Assembly: GCA_019009955.1 (NCBI GenBank)
Contig: CM032228.1
Location: forward strand, 125,420,001-125,484,000
From: Riptortus pedestris
Lineage: Eukaryota; Arthropoda; Insecta; Hemiptera; Alydidae
Length of the DNA: 64,000 nucleotides
Direction of reading: 5' to 3'
Shown here: positions 8,761-22,563 of the stretch, piece by piece
Numbering within the stretch: the stretch's first letter is position 1
How the letters are laid out: each line of letters starts with the position of its first letter
Position numbers and translations under genes: made by a program
The notes under the pieces: generated by a model
Seen by the model: only the letters and a program-made list of their open reading frames with translations
The model's database searches: none
Told to the model about the DNA's origin: nothing

Positions 8761-11439
8761 GGACTAAAAAACGTGCATATAGCTTAACATTTTAGTTAAT
8801 TAAAGTTGCAACAAAAATGGTAATATAAAGTCTTTTGAACCAAAACATAATACGGGGAATATTTTGAAATTTCTATTTAACCTTCTTATCCCATTGACCG
8901 ATAAGAAATGTTAATGATTTTTCTTTTCCGGATATAAGTTTAAATATGAAGTTTGGTTTCAATATGTCCAACTGGCAACAGGTAGGGAGCGAACAAACTA
9001 TCGCTCTCTTTCAATATATATACACATATATTGTAAAGGATACATATTTATAAATAAATATCAAATTTTAAAATTGCAACTGATGTAATGTTGTGGTATT
9101 CGGTTGCGTAGGGTGAAAGCAAACTTCTGCAGCTTTGCCGATTGTGCTTGTGTGCAATGCTTGTGTAAGTCAGTTGTGTCTTTATCATAGCGAACTGATC
9201 ACTGCTGTTATGAATTAAATTTGGACAAAATGATAAAAAAAAAAAAAAAAAAAAAAATATTTTTTTTTTGAAAAGGAGAGACAACCACACTAATAAAAAG
9301 ATAGATCCAACGTTGATTATTTTGGATATTCATCGAACTGCTGTTTTGGCACCCATTTACTGTGATTCGAGGAGATTTTAAGGAATGAATTTTTATGTAT
9401 TTTTGTCATGTGTGAAACCTCAATAGCTCTTTTTTCTAAGGAGAACCACTAAAAAAGACAATATATTGTTTACATCCTAAAAAGATCGTTTGGGTAAAAT
9501 ATGTGTGAGACCAATTTAGGGGATCTCTGTTTAATGTAGTTTGTAGGCAATGGTATTGGGTAACAAGGCCAAAATTCCAGGCGGAATCACAGACACCTTG
9601 TGGTTAGCTAATGAAAGGACTTAAACGGGTCCGCATGCGGCTCTCCATAAACGAAACTAGCTTTTCAAAGGAGATTAGAAGTTTAATCCAATCTAATTGC
9701 TATCCACTTTACTCTCCCACCTCTCTAACAACGTTACTGGGTCTCTAGTGGAAGCGAAAAAAAATTATATCCCTTTGTGCTTTTTTTCCTCCCTCACTTT
9801 TTTATTTCTTTTTTTTTTCGTACGCACACTTGTAGGCAGGGGGACAATTTAGGCAGACATATTCAATTATCGATTCTAGTCTTCTACCTAAAGCAATATA
9901 TTCATTGTGAAAGCTTTAATTGAGGGGAAGTTCTGTCATTCTGAAAGGTTTAAATTAATGGAGTTACATGCAAATTTAAATTAACAAATCGGAATTTATA
10001 TAAAATTGGCAAGGCTACATAGTATTTTTCTTTATTAAAGCAATAAATTTACGAAGTTTTACAAAAACTAATGAGAAACTTCTACTCGGGCTGCAGAACT
10101 ACTCACAGCTAGTTTCGAAGACTCTTAACTTCAAATATATATTTTATACGGAAACTTTATTATATTGGCCGTCTTCCAACGTGATTGATTTCTTGGTTAA
10201 AGGATGTATACCTCCCCCCTAGAATGGCTGAAACTTAAATTTAAAAATAATATGAATAGAGATGTTTGGTTCCTTGGTTTGGTCCCATTGAAAACGACTG
10301 GCTCCACAAAACAGGTCAGAATGGTCTGACAGAGATTTCCCATACCTCCCAAGGTCTCATTTAACAAACAGCAAGTTTTAAAAATTCCATTTTCCCTTAA
10401 AAACGAGAGGGCTAAATTTTCTTATCGAAAATCTACTCGCAGAACAGACAGCAATAAATTCTAGTAGCGTTAAATACTCCACAGTGAGGTAGTCGAAATT
10501 ACTCGGAAACCAATTTCATTTAGCTCATCGCGGAGTCTATGGTCCATCATGCCGGCATCGTATGCTTTGCACACCTAGAACATGTTCGTGTAAATAGAAT
10601 GAAAATATCTGGAGTTCTTAAAATTTATATGTAATTTTTTTCTGTTTGATACCCCACTAGCAGTTATAGTCTATTAATAGTATTTTGCATTTGTCATAAT
10701 ATATTTATATATGGCTCTCCATGTCATGAGTTTTCTAGGAGAGGAAAGCTGATTATTTATAAAGCAATTTTGATTAAAGAGCTTTGCTCTCCCCGAAGTG
10801 GGAACATGGACTTATTGGTCGGGGGATGGTAAGAAATATTTTGTTTAATGTTGAGTGATCCGTGTTCCAACACAGGTTAAAGTAGAAATAGTCTTCTTGC
10901 ATTTTATGCAATGCTTATTTACATACGACTGCTTTCACAACATTAGTTGCCTCCTCTGGATTCTAATGGGTTAGAAAGGTTGCTGTCACAACCATCTGAT
11001 GTCCATCTACTTTTAAAATATATATATTTAACTGTAAGGATAACCAAAGGTTCAGAAACCGGTCGAGGATGAATAATAAAAATGATACAGGAATACTAGA
11101 TCTTTTTTTTTACCCTGAAAAACGTTTTTTGGACTTGCTACATTCCAAGGCAGATACACGTATCCGTAATACGAGCGAATATGTGAGACTGCTATTCTCT
11201 GGGACAAGAGGACGGGGTAGACTGTGGTGGTCGGAACAAGTATGGAGAATAAATCACAGCAGGATAACGAGAAATTATATTTCTCCACTATTAAGAAACC
11301 TATTTAACCACAACACTGAAACTAAGTGGAACATAAAATGATTAGTGATGTATTTGATAAAAAAAAAAGAAAACCCTATTAAGTGGAGGGTTAACTAAAG
11401 GATGAAAAAAAAAAACAAATAACTCGCTTAGTAATCGAA
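8761..11439. other. No gene seen
   Basis: AT-rich sequence with a poly(A) run near 9234-9257 and T-rich runs near 9786-9818. The open frames around 11052-11341 overlap on both strands and show no domain. Confidence 0.6.
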
Positions 11440-11645
11440 TAAGAGAAAAAATATACAGAACAAAAATTGTAGGGCATTAAATGATTACCTAACCAGATAT
11501 ATTTATTTAACAACCGATCCAACTCAAAATATCAGAGATATTTCGAACTTTCGATTTCCCTCTTTCCTATAACCTCCCTCCCACCTTCCCACCTAAAGGC
11601 ACAATTATGCGTATTTACAAATTTTAACTTTAGCTTTATAGTATA
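11440..11645 (+). repeat. Diverged internal fragment of Helentron-like family
   Basis: GAGATATTTCGAACTTTCGA followed by a C-rich patch (CCTCCCTCCCACC) resembles the ATTTCGAATTTTCGAAA...CCCCCTCCCACTGG segment of the family. Both ends of the family are absent. Confidence 0.5.
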
Positions 11646-11941
11646 CCAGCTAAGCTACCCGGCTTCGCCCTGGAATCACTTGCGGCTGAATGATGGTATT
11701 TATTTTGGCAAGATTTTACTTTGTACAATATTTTTATATTTCCCCGACACAGTGTTTAGGGTTTATACCAGTACACAGTCTTGCTGTGGAAATGCTAATA
11801 AGTATTTGTTATGTATGACTTCACTATCCACAATGTTTTTATTACCCGTCTTTTGTGCATGTAGCTTTTTTTATATCATAATGGACCATATAATTCATAA
11901 TCATATAAAGTATTCTGTATTCCGAACATTTCATTAATAAA
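11646..11941 (+). repeat. Dispersed repeat Z (CCCGGCTTCGCCC), copy 1
   Basis: It starts CAGCTAAGCTACCCGGCTTC, continues GCTGAATGATGGTATTT and TTTACTTTGTACAATATTTT, and aligns over about 295 bp with 50776-51069. The only open frame along it (11680-11937) is not conserved with the other copy. The class is unknown. Confidence 0.75.
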
Positions 11942-12316
11942 AGATCATTTCCCCAAAAGCGGCCCAAAGCAAGACGATGGTCGCTGTTTAATGTACTTAA
12001 TAGCCAATATTGAAAGTACTCTTTTGTTTGTCCGGAAAGTAAACTGTATACTCATAATGGTACATAGGTACTGGTATGTTCAGTAAAGTAAATAATATAC
12101 TAACGGAGCAGAACTAATAAATTCCAGAAATAACTGTGTGCACCTCTCCAGCGTTCTTCTTTTTAAATTATATATTTATGAGACCTAAACAAATTCACGT
12201 TCCTGAGAATAACACTGTATTACTAGTAGAAGTATAAATATCATATCACATGTAAACATAAACCAATGTGAGGTCGGTAGGGGTGGGGCATAAGTGATTT
12301 CAACATATTTGAGCGG

Positions 12317-12318
<2 letters not shown>

Positions 12319-12366
<48 letters not shown>
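12319..12366. repeat. (TA)n microsatellite
   Basis: About 24 TA units. The open frames on both strands across it are artefacts of the repeat. Confidence 0.95.
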
Positions 12367-12369
<3 letters not shown>

Positions 12370-13945
12370 TATTTCTGATCATTCTAAGCACAATGACCTC
12401 AAAAGTTCAAAATATTGTTTGGCTGTCTGCCCCCCCCCCGATTTGGTCATCACGGCTCAGAGGAATTCAAGGAATTATTATATTTGTAGGTCAATTATCT
12501 CAAGGAGCTACATTGGTTACATGGTAATTCGATTTTTTTAACTAGGAGTGGGGGGGGGGTTCAAAACACTTTTAGAATATATTTTTTGGTTGAAACATGT
12601 TGCTTAGATGTATAAATTTTAATATACTGACTTCCAACCTCCGGTCACCAAAAAAATTCAATGAGAAGGTCTGAATGAAATTGTACTGTTTTGTTGTATT
12701 TATTCACCGAATACATTTTGACAACCGGCGTATTATGCTTTCTACCGTTGGCAGAAATTTGGGTTTGCATTAATTATATCTCAAGGGGAAACTGTTTTCA
12801 CTTCAACCCTCAACGACGGATAACTCAGGTAATTACTCCTGCTTCGGTCACCTTCTCATTATTTATTGTTACTCCATGAAAGCCCGAACTAAATGTTATC
12901 AAAATATTTTCACTAATGATATGAAAATTTGTGGAAAATAATAATTATTTGGACATGAGAAATATATCAATATTCGTCTATGTGAAGAGAGAAGGAATTG
13001 GTCATTTAGTACTTATGTTATATAAAACAGCAATTTTAACCATAAATTCATGAATAACTGTTCAGCCACCATTGTTTACTCCACATGTGCAGGAAGTAAG
13101 CCTGCACAGTTTTTAGCCAGGTGGAAGCCTGAAAATGAAGGAATTATTCCGTGGTTAAATTAATCCTCTCCTTATAATATAATTAGTCTCGTATTAATAA
13201 TGTTATGAAGTTCATATATACATGCCATATACTTGAACTACTGTGCATTCAAACGACTTTCCTGATCTTTCTTTTACGTCGAAGGGTAAGTGTGCAAAAG
13301 AAATTAATTACTGTTTTAAATTACCATTTATTTCTCTTATTGTGTTGTTCTTTTCATAAAGATTTAACTAAGGTAAAATGAAGTAAGCCTCTCTTATTAA
13401 AGAAATGGACAAAATTAGTATTTTCAACAATGCTTCAAGAAAGACTTTCTTATGAAATTAGGAAAAGGAAATACTTAGTTTAAATGGAGCATTCTAAGAA
13501 AGTGATTTTCATAATTAATTAAGTGCTGTCACTTAACCGTTGCCTGCGGGTTCACTTCTCTGAATTGTGGAAAAAGAATACAGTAATTATTACTCTGTTA
13601 ATCAAACCTTCAGGAAAGATGGCCAACACTTACATCGTTGGTCAAGCCCCTGAATTAATTGTTTTTCATCTCAACGTGAATACATTGATAATTCATTCTG
13701 ATTGAAGTACAAATTAAAAAAAAATAATAAAGATTAATATTGGAATATTTGTTTATGACCTCATATATAAAAGAAGGGTATCATTAGAAAACGTATTATA
13801 AAATTTAAATGCCCCGTAATTGTACAATTTCCATTTATTCATATGGATCTTCAATGTAAAGCAAGCTGTTGGCTCTTGGTTCGTGGGGTATAAATTCAAG
13901 TACTTGTGGTGTGTAATAAAAATAAGAGTAAAGAAGTTATAAGCT
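12367..13945. other. No gene seen
   Basis: AT-rich sequence with C and G homopolymers near 12431 and 12548 and a small perfect hairpin at 13087-13111 (GTGCAGG/CCTGCAC). The frame at 13523-13705 has no recognisable domain. Confidence 0.6.
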
Positions 13946-14037
13946 TAGCGCTGAAATAAACAAATTGTGAAGAATTGGACGTATTTTTCTCTCTCTCCAA
14001 GTAAACATTCTTCACTTCCAACAAACACTGCCGTGGA
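13946..14037 (-). repeat. Single arm of the fold-back MITE seen at 2433-2714
   Basis: On the minus strand it reads GGCAGTGTTTGTTGGAAGTG, then ACTTGGAGAGAGAGAAAAAT, then CCAATTCTTCACAA and CAGCGCTAAGC. This is co-linear with 2446-2535. Only one arm is present. Confidence 0.7.
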
Positions 14038-14644
14038 ACAGTTCACTAGTTCACTGCCTGTGCGCGCTAGTGTCTCAGTGCTTATGGATCAATGGGTTTA
14101 ACCAGTGTATACGTCTGACTACTTCTTGGGATGCTAATGATCTCTCTTCGATCCCGCCCACAAGCAGGCTGACAGGGTGAAATCTGATAGCGAATTCCTC
14201 GAGTCCCTCTCAGGGGTGGCTAGGGATCTTTCTTCTTCGAGGTTTCTTTCGAAATCTCACCGTCTTACTAGGAATGGAAAGTGCAAACTGATGATAGATT
14301 CATAACAACAACAGTAAACAGCATTTCCAAACCTTATGGTCAGTAGAGTCCCACTATGAAAAGCTCTCCTGATCTGGGAGAGATAAATCATAAACAGAAA
14401 AGATTTCAATCCGCGATGAGCACACAGATCAAGAATCAGGTGCAATTCCAGAATAATGGATTAGTATGAAGCTATTCGCTCTGTTATGGATACAGAAGCG
14501 GTGATTTAGACATGTCACGACATTAATACCCAAAAACAACTTTCATTGTACCTATTTACACTAAGGGAGTCAAACGTTTTCAGAACTGCTATAATGAACG
14601 TATAAAGCCTATACAGTTTATTGACATCGTTAATATTTAACATA
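14038..14644. other. No gene seen
   Basis: Moderately GC-balanced sequence at 14040-14280, then AT-rich. No domain or known repeat is recognised. Confidence 0.5.
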
Positions 14645-15385
14645 TTTTGTATTGACTGATGATCAGAGGATGTTGAGATGGATGGCTTTAAAATATTCTG
14701 TCTGTTTTCTTTGAGTGCTGAACAGTGTTGGAGAAGGTGGTATTGTCATTGATATACTGCTTGCAAAATGGGCAGAGATCGTTTGCAATGAGAAGTAGAG
14801 GTTTACTTCCTTGGTATAGTTTAATGTGCTCAGGGTTTCCAACCCTTAATCGGCTGATGCATCTTAGTTTTTTTTAAAAGGAATCTTGAATGTCAGGTTG
14901 GTTTCAGGGTGGAAATTATTAAGCCTGCATAATGCTCTGTAAATGGGATTCCAGTTGGAGTTTAAAGCTCTATTTGATGTCCGTTGAGATGTTATGGTTG
15001 AGGGTCTTTTCAAGGATGTCATGTTTATACTTCAAGATACTGTTAGGGTGAAAATTGATGAACTCCTCGGTACATGCCCTCCTCGTACTGATTGGCTATC
15101 ATATTCACTTGGGAGACCCAGTTATATTCTGTATTGGGACTCTCTGCATCCGGCAATCTTAGCTTGTTAAAGCATTGTTTGGGCAGTCTTTCTTCTAACA
15201 TCAATAACAATTTGGACCAATAATTCATTACATTACTTTTACACTCAGTGGACTTCTGCCGGTCTCGAGTCGAACTATATGATTGATGGGCCATCCATAC
15301 AGGTATTTAATGAATTTCATCTGAGCTACTTCAATGGCTTCAAGATATCTAAGACTCCAAACTTCCGATGGATAAAATGATATGA
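14645..15385 (-). pseudogene. Decayed non-LTR retrotransposon pol C-terminal region
   Basis: Across several minus-strand frames the text reads YPSEVWSLRYLEAIEVAQMK, then FIKYLYGWP...RLETGRSPLSVKVMNYWSKL, then RLPKQCFNKLR, and further on RCISRLRVGNPEHIKLY with LCPFCKQ. The EVWG-like block, the LGRYPL-like block and the terminal Cys-pair tail are familiar from the post-RT part of several non-LTR pol proteins. At least two frameshifts and several stops are present. I cannot place it in one clade. Confidence 0.6.
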
Positions 15386-15387
15386 TG

Positions 15388-15562
15388 ACTTTATTATTAT
15401 TATTATTATTTATTAACGTCCACTTTTTGCAACTTAGGCTAATCGGGACGGGTTATCTACAGGTTACCACCCTTTTCTAGCCAGGGTGGGATTTTAGGAT
15501 GTTATTTAATGAATTTCGTCACTAAATAATTTCCTTTGCCCAGGCAAGAATCGAACTCGCTT
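15388..15562 (-). mobile_element. tRNA-derived SINE, copy 2
   Basis: The plus-strand left end is an ATT-rich run followed by TATTAACGTCCACTTTTTGC, the SINE tail in minus orientation. The body has CGGGACGGGTTATCTACAGG, and the head contains the decayed B box read as AGTTCGATTCTTGCC on the minus strand. Confidence 0.75.
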
Positions 15563-16377
15563 TATGACTTTAATATGTTGTTTATGTAAAATTTAATTAC
15601 CAACATTCCTTGTTCAACCTATCTGATCTAATGACTATATGGTATCTCGCATCCCCCAAAATCAAATCATTAATTTGTAAGTGTAAATGTAGGATATCTC
15701 AGATAATCCGAAACCAAGTAGGATCAAGCACGTTTTCGAATGGCCACTTAGCGACTATCTTCCAAGTTCCATGTATCCAAGAGCTACTATTAAATCTTTA
15801 CGTAATTTAAATTGACCTTTTTCTCCACTAAAATAAGAGGAACTACTGTATGAAATTGTTTTAATGAAATGTAAATAATTATTTAAGAATTAAATGAAAT
15901 ACTATTGAATATTGTTAAAATCGCCCCTCTGGGAAACTATTGGGACAAAATCGGAAACGTGGTGCAACAGTGGCTTTACATTATAGAATAATTTTATTTA
16001 TTACATGATTGGTAATTAGTTCATGCAGTTTTTAAAATACACAGAAAAAGTATTACAAAGACCAAAGAACATAATGAAACACATTAAAAAGACATAACTT
16101 TAGCATGTTAACGATATGTATATAGTGTATGTATGTACTGTCATGACTCGAACGAGAGTAATTGAAGTTTCCAAACAAATAGTACTATTAATTTGCTTAC
16201 CATTTGAATTAGAGGAAATGATGATGCAACAAAAAATAAAACATATAATAAGACCATTTCGCAGCTTACCGAAATTAGATCTTTCATAAATTGATTCTAG
16301 GTAACCATACTTTTGGACTTAATTAGTCAAATGAAGAGCTAACAAAAATTTTACAATTCCGAATAAATAATCCTTAC
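15563..16377. other. No gene seen
   Basis: AT-rich sequence, no domains or recognised repeats. Confidence 0.6.
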
Positions 16378-16568
16378 AAATATGGCATAATTTGGCGCAA
16401 TTCCTTCAAAGGATTGGAATATTTCAAGGTGGAGTACTGGCCCTGCCTGAAGTTGTACTACATTATGCTGGCCAGTCAAGAACGTTCCTTCCGAGTATCG
16501 TATTGCTAGTACACCGAAGACTTCCTCATCAGGACGTCGTTTATAGGAATCCACTAATATCAAGATAT
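16378..16568 (-). CDS. Candidate coding exon, product unknown
   Basis: The minus-strand frame reads VDSYKRRPDEEVFGVLAIRY, then SEGTFLTGQHNVVQLQAG and PVLHLEIFQSFEGIAPNYAI. Amino-acid composition is far less biased than in chance frames nearby. An acceptor-like CTTTTAG stands just before it and a donor-like GTAAGG (16377-16372) just after PNYAIF. The opposite strand is open over part of the same stretch, which weakens the case. No family is recognised, and it could also be a piece of an unfamiliar transposon protein. Confidence 0.3.
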
Positions 16569-18804
16569 CTAAAAGTCTTAAATTTCATCGTTACAATTCT
16601 TTGCAGGAATAAGGGAGCATATTTATATATCCTAATATTCTAGGACTAAATGTCAGTGAAGAGTACAAAGTACCACAGAAGCAATTGGAGAGTGCTAATA
16701 TAGAAAAGGGCACTTACCAGGTTCATAGTTTAAATGAAACAAAAATTAAATTGATTAAATAAAAAATCAATGCACTACTTTACTTTCTGGTTGGCTGAAG
16801 GCAGAGCCAAACGGATACCATCAAAATGAGGGGCAGCTTATTGTTCGTTTTAGTATAACTTGTCTATACAATGTAGGAAGCAAATTAAAATAGTTATATT
16901 AAAAGAGCACGTCAATAGGAGATATCCTAAATAAAACTGAATTTTCTCTTAAATGTAATTGGATCATAGGGCATTTCTTATGCAAGAAACTGTTAATTTA
17001 ATGGAAGAAATAATTTTGTCCTAATAAACTTGGTTCCTGTTTTTCCTAACTAATGATTTCTAAATTAAACGTGCTCTAATATACTGCTTGAATCAAGGTG
17101 AAAATTATATCTGAGTGCTCCTTGGTCTTTGGTGAAAGAAAGAAACGGTCGAGAAGGAAGGGCTGATGACGCCTAGCAAAAGAAACCTTCTGATCGGAAG
17201 GGTTTTCTTATCCTACTTCTGGATCTTCAGCTTCAATTTCACATCTACTCAATCTCTGTAATGCCTCCTTCTCCTCTCTAACGCCATATACCTTATCTTA
17301 AAAAAATATTAACTTTTTGACACCACTTTTTGTGTGTTACTTGAGAAGTATTAAACTAGTAGCAATTTAAGAGGCTTCAATCTTGTTGGTGGTCAATACT
17401 CTTTATGAAGATAAATGGATTGGCTAGCTCTTAGCATGAAAAACTCACAATACACTATATAACATACATTATGTTAAATTGTTATTGACGAAACGAAAAT
17501 ATTTTGTCGGCGTCTATATTCAATATATACACTTTTATAGTCATTTGTATCCCAAAATAACCCTTTCAACCCCTTAGAATGTTACTTCGCTGATAATGCT
17601 AATACATACATTGTGAATTATTTCAGGGCTTATCCATGTGCTCTCAGATTTTTTTGTTGACTGACTTACTATTTTTGCCGATTATATTCACCATTTTGTG
17701 CTTGGTTATTTGTTATTCAAATTAGTGTAATTGTCAATAATCATTTTAATGTAAACATTTTCATGTTTCTTTTTTTTATATTTTTTTATTAAAAGGCTAC
17801 TTACACTTTGTGTAGAATTAAAATTAATAAATATGTGAAACAGCATGTAAATTCATAAGGAAGCGTGTTCAGTTGCCAATTAAAACATGGTCATTATTGA
17901 AATGACAGAATTAGATTCGAATCGTTTCATTTGTAAATAATATACAAAATCAACATGAACCTAGATTAATTCATATTATTATACAAAAAATGATAGAAAC
18001 GGCTTATTTGCAAGGTTGCTATTCGTGTCTAGAACTTCATCAGATAATGAGGAAAAGTTTATTTATGAATGCTATTTTTAAGCATAGTATTTGCAATGCA
18101 TGCCAACTAGCCTCACTCCATGATTTTAAACGGCCATTGGTAAAGAGTGAAGGGATCATTCATATTGTAGATATTTTAACACTTGAGACTCAAAATATCT
18201 CAACTACATGTATTATTTATGGGAATTGTAGGACATAAAATTACATTAATTGTTTTCGCAGTAGCTCGATGTAAAAACTACAGAATAAAACCCACCCAAT
18301 GTTTAAAGTTGGATGATGATTTTCTTTTATATCTCATGCACCCTCAACCCTGGTGCACCTGATATCAAATTAAAAATGCAGGGTCTTTGGATAATTGGGA
18401 ATATGCTAGGATGGTGGAGCTTTGACGCTCTTGTAGAACTACGGTTATTACTGTACGGTAGGATCGTTCTTGAGTGTCTCTTTAAGATGAAAATAAAAAC
18501 TGAATTAAATATAAGCAAATGAAAACACTTTTAAAGCTCAGCTAAGGGAAAATATCAATATTCTATTCCACCAGCTGGCTATCTGCACCAGAAATTGACA
18601 AAGAGCAAAATTTGGCGAACCGGTGAATGCTATAGTCTGTATAGATCTAATGGAGAGCCATATAAAAAACAAACAAACGGTGTTAACAGAGTCAACCGTA
18701 AGGAAAACGTGACGGTACCTGTACATAAATGCAAGAAGTCACCTTTAGAGGGTAAAAATCCTAGTTAGCTGGAGGAAAACAGAGTGGAGCATAATTTGAA
18801 AAAA
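16569..18804. other. No gene seen
   Basis: AT-rich sequence. The overlapping open frames at 18313-18522 (plus) and 18327-18518 (minus) include minus-strand text such as KLHHPSIFPIIQRP but no domain I can name. Confidence 0.5.
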
Positions 18805-19805
18805 GTACTTGACGCTGGGACTGCGTAAGCTAAGCAGATTTCCCACCTTCGGGTATTGTACACGATAGATCTCCTTTCTTCATATATTTCATAATACTTT
18901 GTAAACACTTAAAGTAGTGGACATTTACTGAAAACTGCAACCATAAAGCAAGAATAGATCCAAAAATGTTTCAGTTACACTCAAGTGTATAAAATAACAA
19001 TTGTAGAGCATCAATAGTATCAAAAATTGGTTCCATAACATGTTTCGATACGACTCATAATAATGGAGACATTATGAATCTCATCTCGATTCCTGCTCCA
19101 CCCCCCCCCCTTAATCCGATTTCAACCATTAACGACACTATGAACTTAAGTGTTCCATGTAAATGTTAAATATCAAATTTGGTATAGAACAAATAAACAC
19201 TTATGAATGAACAACGTAAAACCTTACATCACACAAAGTATTTGCATGCATCGCACATAGTAAAAGTTCAATGAAAACGATATTTGGTAAAGCTATAAAG
19301 CTTCGAATGAAGCTATTTATGACAAAGCAACTTATTGTTAATATGGCATGAGTGGGAGTGGGGGTTGACTGAAAGCTGGATATAACAAGATGTAAATATC
19401 TGTTAGTATTCAAGATGGAGAAAAAATGTATATTATCAATTATGGGGCATTAAATTTAAAATAAGATTGGTTCTAAACACGTTTTCGATCCGAAGTAAAA
19501 TAACAGAAGTATTTCGAATTTTCTAAATTTCCCTCCTTTAAACCCCCACCTCCCTCTGGTCCGATATCATACATCAACGAACTTGATCTTTAGTTTTACA
19601 CGAAACGTTTAAATATCGAATTTGGTGAGGATAAAAAAAAATTGCGGCCACTTGAGTGGTAACTATTTATATGTATGTATAATTTTAACAGACCCTATTT
19701 TCCTCATCGCCTAGGTAGGAAGGATGGACATTTGAGGAAAGTTTTCGAAAATCTCGTCAAGATTACAACCTCAAAAGCGGGTTTCACTTAAGGGAAATTT
19801 ACTAA
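18805..19805 (+). mobile_element. Helentron-like repeat, copy B, with internal duplication
   Basis: The diverged 5' end GTACTTGACGCTGGGACTGC and AAGCAGATTTCCCACC match the family start, and CACTTAAGGGAAATTTACTA matches its end. The internal module (TTGGTTC...CGAC...C-rich run...TTCAACCATTAACGA) appears twice, at about 18960-19190 and 19260-19700, which makes this the longest copy. The TA array is reduced to TATATGTATGTATAAT. Confidence 0.7.
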
Positions 19806-22298
19806 ATCCTAAGGTACTAGAAGGGGTTGGACCTGGCAGATGTAGGTAAGGGAAGAAGAACACCACATGTTAATTATAAGGAGAGGAAAACGAGAGTTGT
19901 AGAAAAGTGGAAATAATTTTCTTTTGCGATAAATGCTGTAAAGTCTGGCTCTAGTTTCAGCGATGATGTGTTTTAAAGTGTCCATTAGCGAATGTTTTAT
20001 GTTTCCTAAAGGCAAAATTTTGATGTAACGATTATGAGGTGAATCGTTTCCTTGCCTTTAATTTGTATGCTGGGAGAGAAGAAAGGGTCTTTGAAAAGAT
20101 ATACGGATTTTTTGGATTGCAGCAAGAGGTTTCGCCGAGTTCCTGGTAAACTGTGTGTTTTTTATTTCCATGCTAAAATAGAACAATGATTCCTTATGAA
20201 CAATGATTTGACTTTATTTTTTAGTGTTCACCAAATTCCATGGCAGTCAGAGGGACGTGGTATGTCTTTCGTATGTATTTTTGTTCATGTTACTAAGAAT
20301 GAAAGAAAATCACGAGACGGTTAAGGATAAGGACTAGTGAACGATCTTCTACGTTTTTTAAAAATATTTCTAGTTAAAAACGGAGTACTTTACAATGTCA
20401 TAATAATATTCCAATGAGATGTGAAGTTATGGGTCTCTAAGATGTGAGTTCATCGATCTCATAATAGGTAATTCAATTTTTCTTGTGTTTTTCCATCATA
20501 TTCTAATTTGTATTATATGAGAGTCAGATTACCTTTGTCTGCTTTTGTACAAATGGTGGTTTGCACCATAGAGAGGGTTGTAATCCTAGTGCACTCATAA
20601 ATAAATATCTCGCAAAAGGAGAGAAAATGGTATAGGGTTATGTAAGAAATTGGTGACAATTTTCGTAACCTTATTCCTGCATTTTCCAACATCTTTCCAC
20701 TTAACCTACTACTCTCGTATTCCTCTTTCCTATCCTTATAATTCCATGTGATGTTGCCCCCATTACCCCCACCCTCCAGGTCCTCCCCACCCTCCCCATC
20801 CCGTTCTGTGCCTTGGGTTTTCCAAATTATGCCTTACCATTAGCATCCTCTACCTCAGTTTCTAATATGTATGCTTCTCTCTCCAGTCTCCTTTAAGTGT
20901 GAACATTAAATATAAATTGCTCATAATGCTTAAAAATACCTCTCTTTATCTCTTAGGGCTATTATATATGTGTGGGTGGGTGTGTGTTTGTGTGAGTGTG
21001 TGTGTGTGTGTGTGTGTGTATGTGCTTGTGTGTGTGTGTAAAAGCTCCAGCGGTGCTCGGGAAATCTTTGCACAGAGAATAATGGAATTGATTTCCCAAT
21101 TTGATGTTTAAAACATTATGGGACTTGGCAATTATATGGCATTGTGGCTAGAATTTTGTATTATCAACTATGTAAGACTAAAAATTGATTTTCCCAGATG
21201 CGGTGTCAAGTACAATTGTATCTATTTCATGTATTTAATAACCGTTATTATATTAAATGTTTGAAGGAGAAACTTTGTTATTCATCATATTATTTGAGGC
21301 ATTTTCAATTCAGTATTAAAGTTTTCCATTATCAGCTTATTTTTATATTAGTTAAACTTTATTTTTAAACTACTATTTCCTTCCAGTTTTTTTTAATTGA
21401 AGTTACAGCTTTGTTTAATAATTTCTGCCCTTAATAATTGCCTTTATTTAAAACCGTACTCACAAAAAATATTGCAGTAATAAAGTGTTAATTTGTTAAT
21501 AAATTGTTAATTGTTATTACAGTATCATATCAATTTGGCAATAGCTACTTAAAATCATCCAAATCCAACCGTAAACATCGTTGAGAATGTAGAGACACAT
21601 GACATGAAGCACTGTCAATGGGTTCCTGTTTACAGATGTGCTACCATTAGTATACATTAACTACTAACAATGAATAAAAAAATATTATTTTACTTAGCGA
21701 CGTATCTTTTATATTTTACCCCATTTATAAATGTGTAGTGAAAATCACAAATTTGAATATAAAGAAATATTTCTTCTTATGTGAGCTATAAGATATAATA
21801 AGCTAAGATATAAGCTTGGATAATCAGTCATTTTTACCAAATACCTTAAATGCCTATATAAATCCATAACATTTGAACTATTTGATTAAAAAATAAGCTA
21901 AGCAATTATTGTTCAAATTTGAGCCTAGATTAATTAAAATTCATGATGTAATTGTTAAGCAATTGTAAGTTTTCTTCATAACATTTCAATAAAACAAAAA
22001 GTCACCTTCAACGAAAACTTTACCTTCAGCCAATTATGAATTTAAAATGTAACTACTTAAAGCAGAAATAATTTTGTTTTCTATGAAACATCCATACAGC
22101 ATTAGTATAAAGACACCAAGTTTATTAATTTGTAATGAGTAGTCAAGTAATCCCCACCCCAAGGAAAAGATATTGCGTTTCCATTCCATTTGTTATTGCA
22201 TTGAAATTACTTTGAAGTCATGGAGTATAGTTTGTCAAAGCATAAGTGACACAATAATAACAGCAGAGAAATTTAATTAGTGGCACATCCTTCATATT
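19806..22298. other. No gene seen; (GT)n microsatellite inside
   Basis: AT-rich sequence with a TG/GTGT-rich run at about 20970-21041 and a C-rich patch at 20755-20805. No domain is recognised. Confidence 0.6.
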
Positions 22299-22496
22299 TT
22301 ACCAAATACATGAATAAGTCATGAAGTTCTCAATCCTCAGAGGTAATCTACTACCTGTAAAAGTTAGTTTAGCTTTGAAAGAAAAATTAGTTATGTAATA
22401 GAAAGTTAAGAAATTATTTACTGCCTCAACTATTTGATTATCTAAATTTGGGTCGCCATGCCTATGGGAATATGTTTTATGCGAGCATTCTGTCAC
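22299..22496 (-). CDS. Open frame, possible exon, product unknown
   Basis: The minus-strand frame reads ECSHKTYSHRHGDPNLDNQI followed by VEAVNNFLTF. An acceptor-like GTGACAG precedes it and a CAG/GTAGTA donor-like site lies at about 22353. It follows the frame at 22564-22770 on the same strand at a short distance. No family is recognised and chance remains likely. Confidence 0.15.
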   Translation of the reverse strand: MTECSHKTYSHRHGDPNLDNQIVEAVNNFLTFYYITNFSFKAKLTFTGSRLPLRIENFMTYSCIW

Positions 22497-22563
22497 ATTC
22501 CGCCATGAAATTTTGTCGAAACCATCAAAATGTCAAATAAATACCTCTTCATCCTATCGGGTT

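Noticed and set aside
12294..12391. Open frames rich in IYIYIY on both strands (also at 5.0, 23.4, 32.5, 35.4 and 47.5 kb)
   Set aside because: They are translations of (TA)n arrays, open in several frames because of composition, with no flanking coding sequence.
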